DNA from: Fodinibacter sp963834965
Lineage (GTDB): Bacteria; Actinomycetota; Actinomycetes; Actinomycetales; Dermatophilaceae
NCBI GenBank assembly: GCA_963834965.1
Contig: CAWIEI010000004.1
Span: 1-64,000, forward strand
DNA length: 64,000 bases
Direction: 5' to 3'
Shown: positions 61,060-64,000 of the stretch, piece after piece
Layout: each line of letters begins with the position of its first letter
How positions within the stretch are numbered: position 1 is the first letter of the stretch
Program-made: the position numbers and the translations under genes
Notes under the pieces: generated by a model
Databases searched by the model: none
Told to the model about the DNA's origin: nothing
What the model saw: the letters and a program-made list of their open reading frames with translations, nothing else

Positions 61060-61808
61060 GACGGGGCCGACCCGACGACGGTGTGCACCAGGCCGTGCTG
61101 CCAGCCCGGGTAGGACCGATGCCGCACGCCCACCAGCCCCGCGGACAGCAGCCGCTCGCAGATGCGCTGCACCGAGTCGAAGTCGCGCACGCTGGTGTAG
61201 AGGTAGCGGTGCAGCGGCACGTCGGAGTGCTTCACCACGGCCAGCGGGATGATGATGCCGTGGCACACCGCCGCCCAGAGCACCTTGGCGCGCGTGTTGC
61301 CCGCCACGGAGTAGTCGTGCAGCACGAAGGCGCCACCGGGGCGCAGCACCCGCGCCACCTCGCGCACCAGCCGAGCGCGGTCGGGCACGTTGCGCAGCAG
61401 GTAGGCCGCGAGCACGCCGTCGACCGAGCCGCTCGGCAGCGACTCGAGGTGGGCGACCGCGTCGGAGACCACCAGGGTGACGCCCGGCGGCCAGGCCTTC
61501 GCGCGCGCCTGCTCGACCATCCCCTCGGAGGCATCGACCCCGGACACCGACAGCTCGCCCCACGAGCCGCGACGGCTCGACCAGGAGTCGAGCAGCGCCC
61601 GGGTCGAGGCGCCCGAGCCGCAGCCGAGGTCGAGCACGTTCAGTTCCGAACCCTCGCCGGCCGGCAGCCGGTCGACGAGGGCATCGGCCGCGGTGCGCAG
61701 CTGGTCGTGGTAGCCCGGGGAGAGGGCGACCATGGCGTCGTAGGTCGGGGCGGCGCGGTCGAACGCGTCAGCGAGCACCCACTCCTCGCGGTGCGGCGCG
61801 TGCGTCAC
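61056..61808 (-). CDS. Class I SAM methyltransferase, carotenoid operon
   Basis: 250 residues. RAAPTYDAMVALSPGYHDQL, SAM-binding VLDLGCGSGASTRALLDSW, and LRNVPDRARLVREVARVLRP are Rossmann-type methyltransferase motifs (UbiE-like). GTG 61808 with AGGAGG overlaps crtYd (GTGA). Equivalent position to crtT in Streptomyces crt clusters, whose role is uncertain; it may methylate a carotenoid end group. Confidence 0.82.
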   Translation of the reverse strand: MTHAPHREEWVLADAFDRAAPTYDAMVALSPGYHDQLRTAADALVDRLPAGEGSELNVLDLGCGSGASTRALLDSWSSRRGSWGELSVSGVDASEGMVEQARAKAWPPGVTLVVSDAVAHLESLPSGSVDGVLAAYLLRNVPDRARLVREVARVLRPGGAFVLHDYSVAGNTRAKVLWAAVCHGIIIPLAVVKHSDVPLHRYLYTSVRDFDSVQRICERLLSAGLVGVRHRSYPGWQHGLVHTVVGSAPS

Positions 61809-62218
61809 GGTGCCTCCTGGGTGGTCGGCCGGTTCAGCCGGGCGATGTCGTCGGTGGTCGGGGCGTCACCTGTGGTGACGGTCATGTCGTGGTGGTCGGT
61901 ATCGCCATGATGGCCGCTGCGGTCACCCTGGCGGACCCACAGCATCAGGGTCAGCGTGATCATCGAGAAGCCGAAGAGGTAGTCCTCGACCGGGATGTCC
62001 CACGGCGCCCGCACCCCGGTGATCTGAGCCGGGTCGTAGATGACGATGGGCGCAGAGAGCTTGGTCAGCCAGCCGTCGACGAGCACGTGGAAGAAGTAGA
62101 CGATGGCCATGGCGATCCAGTACTGACCCTTGCGGAAGATGCCGGTACGCAGCCAGAAGACCTCTACCGCAACGGTTCCCAGGACGGACAGCACCGCCAG
62201 CAGGGTGTACTCAGGCAT
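61805..62218 (-). CDS. crtYd: Lycopene cyclase subunit CrtYd
   Basis: 137 residues with three membrane helices. EYTLLAVLSVLGTVAVEVFW and ITGVRAPWDIPVEDYLFGFS carry the PxED motif of heterodimeric bacterial lycopene cyclases. The His-rich tail (HHGDTDHHD) is unusual. ATG 62218 lies eight bases inside crtYc. With CrtYc it cyclises lycopene ends to beta-carotene. Confidence 0.87.
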   Translation of the reverse strand: MPEYTLLAVLSVLGTVAVEVFWLRTGIFRKGQYWIAMAIVYFFHVLVDGWLTKLSAPIVIYDPAQITGVRAPWDIPVEDYLFGFSMITLTLMLWVRQGDRSGHHGDTDHHDMTVTTGDAPTTDDIARLNRPTTQEAP

Positions 62219-62552
62219 CGCGCTCCCGCCGCTGCCGCCACCAGCCGAGCACGGTGCCGACCGCCTCGTAGGTGAGCAGCGCACAGATCGGGATGACCAC
62301 GAAGAAGACGACCTCCTCGAGCGGCACCTCGAACGGGAAGTGGATGCCGGTCGTGTACTGCGCGCTGTACCACCAGTGCCCGCGCACGATGCCGACGACG
62401 TCCCACACCAGGAAGATCGCGAGCACGGGCAGCAGCGACAGGAGCAGCCGCCGGGGCCGACGGTAGACCCGGGCGCGGAGCACGAACTCGAGCGGCAGGG
62501 TGATCAGCAGGCAGCCCGCCATGAGCAGGAGGTACTGGAAGCGGTCGTCCAC
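62211..62552 (-). CDS. crtYc: Lycopene cyclase subunit CrtYc
   Basis: 113 residues with three membrane helices: FQYLLLMAGCLLITLPLEFV, LLPVLAIFLVWDVVGIVRG and FPFEVPLEEVVFFVVIP, the last with the PxEE motif. GTG 62552 follows the crtB-idi stop by eight bases. Two separate subunits as in Brevibacterium and Corynebacterium, not the fused form. Confidence 0.88.
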   Translation of the reverse strand: MDDRFQYLLLMAGCLLITLPLEFVLRARVYRRPRRLLLSLLPVLAIFLVWDVVGIVRGHWWYSAQYTTGIHFPFEVPLEEVVFFVVIPICALLTYEAVGTVLGWWRQRRERDA

Positions 62553-62560
62553 GGGGCCGC

Positions 62561-64000
62561 CTACGCCGCCTCGGCATCGGGGCCCAGCTCAGCGGCGGGA
62601 GGCAGCTCGGTGCGCAGGCCGGCGGGCCAGTCGAGGGGGTCGGGGCCGAGGGCGTCGAGCAGCGGCACCTGCTCGGTGCACCACGGCGACACCGTGCGCT
62701 CGCCGGAGAGCACCTCGCGGCGGAACTGCTGCCACGGAACCCACTGCGCGTCGTCGACCTCCTGCGGGTCGGCCGCCAGCGCGTCGTCGTCGGCGAACCC
62801 GACGAACACCGGGCACAGCTCGTGCTCGACCAGGCCGTTCATGACCGCGCGGTAGCGGAAGTCGGGCAGCACGAGGCGCAGGCTGCGCACCTCGACCCCG
62901 AGCTCGCTGCGGGCCCGGCGGCGCACCGCCTCGGCGAGGTCCTCCCCGGGTCTGGGGTGGCCGCACACCGTGTTGGTGACCACGCCGGGGAAGCTCGGCT
63001 TGCTCACCGCCCGCGTCGTCACCAGCAGCCGCCCGCGCGGGTCGAGGACGTAGCAGGAGAACGCGAGGTGCAGCGGGGTGTCGTCGTGGTGCACGACCGA
63101 CTTGGGGGCCTGCCCCACCGGCGACCCGGCGTCGTCGAGCAGCACGACGGGGTCGTCGGACACCCAGGCGCCGTGGTGCGGGTCGCGCGCTGCGCGGTCG
63201 GCGTGCACCAGGCGCATCGGCTCGCGCGAGAGCACCATGCGTGCCGCGAGCGCTGCCTTGGTTGGCGTGGAAACCCTTGCCCGAGAGGCGAACACGTCGT
63301 AGTCGGCAGCCTCGATGCGCTCGAGGATGCGCGCGTAGAGCACCCGCGCCGTGGCCACGCACCGCCGTGACGCCCCGGGCAGGGCCGGGATGCCGTCGTC
63401 GGCCTCGCGGTAGAGCCGCCGGTTGCGCTCGACCTCGAAGGCCATCAGGGCCCGCCACTCGGGCGTCACGACGCGGGCGTGCGGGTCGGCCCCGAACCGG
63501 CGCAGGTCCTCCTGCGGGAGGTACACCCGGCCGCGGTCGAGGTCCTCGCCGACGTCGCGCAGGAAGTTGGTGAGCTGGAAGGCGAGCCCGAGGGCGCGGG
63601 CCGGCGCGACGGCATCCGTGCCGGGTCGCAGCACCGGCAGCATCATCTCGCCGATGACGGCCGCGCTGCCGTCCATGTAGCCGAGCAGGTCGCCCCAGGT
63701 CTCGTAGGTGCGGCGGGTGAGGTCGCTGCGCATCGCACTGAAGAACCGGGTGAAGCACTCGTCCTCGATGCCGCACTCACGTACGGAGGTGGCGATGGCG
63801 GCCATCACCGGGTCGGTCGACGTGCCCGTGGCCAGGGCCACCCAGAACGAGCGCTCGAAGGCGTCGAGCGCCCGAGCGGTCTCGGGGCCGGGGTTCGGGC
63901 CGGCGGTGTCGACGATGTCGTCGGCGAGCCGGGCCAGCGTGTAGACCGCGTGGACGTGCCGGCGGCTCTCGACCGGAAGCAGGCGGGCACCCCAGTAGTA
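62561..64000 (-). CDS. Phytoene synthase fused to type I isopentenyl-diphosphate isomerase (5' end outside window)
   Basis: The frame is open from the window edge, lacking perhaps 15-25 N-terminal residues. First domain is phytoene synthase: YYWGARLLPVESRRHVHAVY, first aspartate motif ADDIVD, second DVGEDLDRGR. About 280 residues in, the frame continues into a complete IDI Nudix domain: TPLHLAFSCYVLDPRGRLLV, TNTVCGHPRPGE with the catalytic cysteine, VEHELCPVF and WVPWQQF. A GTG at 63163 precedes the second domain, so internal initiation could also give free isomerase. The fusion couples IPP/DMAPP supply to C40 synthesis. Confidence 0.88.
   Translation of the reverse strand, partial: YYWGARLLPVESRRHVHAVYTLARLADDIVDTAGPNPGPETARALDAFERSFWVALATGTSTDPVMAAIATSVRECGIEDECFTRFFSAMRSDLTRRTYETWGDLLGYMDGSAAVIGEMMLPVLRPGTDAVAPARALGLAFQLTNFLRDVGEDLDRGRVYLPQEDLRRFGADPHARVVTPEWRALMAFEVERNRRLYREADDGIPALPGASRRCVATARVLYARILERIEAADYDVFASRARVSTPTKAALAARMVLSREPMRLVHADRAARDPHHGAWVSDDPVVLLDDAGSPVGQAPKSVVHHDDTPLHLAFSCYVLDPRGRLLVTTRAVSKPSFPGVVTNTVCGHPRPGEDLAEAVRRRARSELGVEVRSLRLVLPDFRYRAVMNGLVEHELCPVFVGFADDDALAADPQEVDDAQWVPWQQFRREVLSGERTVSPWCTEQVPLLDALGPDPLDWPAGLRTELPPAAELGPDAEAA

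Overview
High-GC actinobacterial chromosome segment (64 kb). GTG starts, many ATGA/GTGA gene overlaps, TANNNT-type -10 boxes placed directly before start codons, LutABC, PxpABC, a Tat-exported PhoD and a crtYc/crtYd-type carotenoid cluster all point to the Actinomycetes, probably Micrococcales; the genus is not determined. No rRNA, tRNA or CRISPR array was seen.

Left part, 0-20 kb, looks acquired. 1-3.6 kb holds two related serine recombinases flanking a divergent MarR regulator/MFS pair, all of it broken by frameshifts. 3.6-6.1 kb is a Tn554-type pair: an intact tyrosine recombinase (TnpA) and a truncated zinc-finger TnpB. 6.7-14.5 kb is an accessory metabolic block: an enoyl-CoA hydratase, then a leftward operon encoding a cytoplasmic DszB-like (sulfinate desulfinase-like) protein, a rhodanese, a 67-residue protein and a large MalT-type LuxR regulator, followed by a GAP-family exporter and a CPA1 cation/proton antiporter. 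A GGGTGA/TCACCC motif recurs before the hydratase and between the desulfinase-like operon and the exporter, so they may form one regulon. 14.5-19.7 kb carries small secreted or membrane proteins, a DesK/NarL-type two-component pair and a broken SRPBCC gene.

Right part, about 20-64 kb, reads as native chromosome. It is packed with the heptamer GGATGCC (about 77 by hand count, against about 6 in the left 20.7 kb) and carries two families of intergenic palindromic repeats that the left part lacks. In order: an ABC exporter; a RelA/SpoT-like synthetase; a dead and a live RibD/DHFR-like gene; a lipoprotein hydrolase; DUF1918-DUF1876; a di-iron hydroxylase, SDR and SRPBCC group; PhoD and PPK2 (phosphate and polyphosphate); GlpD; a TetR-ABC operon; a frameshifted DUF222-HNH nuclease; PabC; LutABC; an unusual TetR-DUF429 fusion divergent from a quinone-oxidoreductase-like gene with two operators between; a nitronate-monooxygenase-like gene; PxpABC; a cold-shock gene with a potentially switching 5' leader; and a sigma-like/transmembrane fusion protein.

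The right end, 58.3-64 kb, is a carotenoid locus: a Rieske protein convergent with a tightly overlapping operon of phytoene synthase fused to IPP isomerase, lycopene cyclase subunits crtYc and crtYd, a methyltransferase and a CrtU-like FAD enzyme. The likely product is an aromatic (isorenieratene-type) carotenoid. The operon runs off the window edge.
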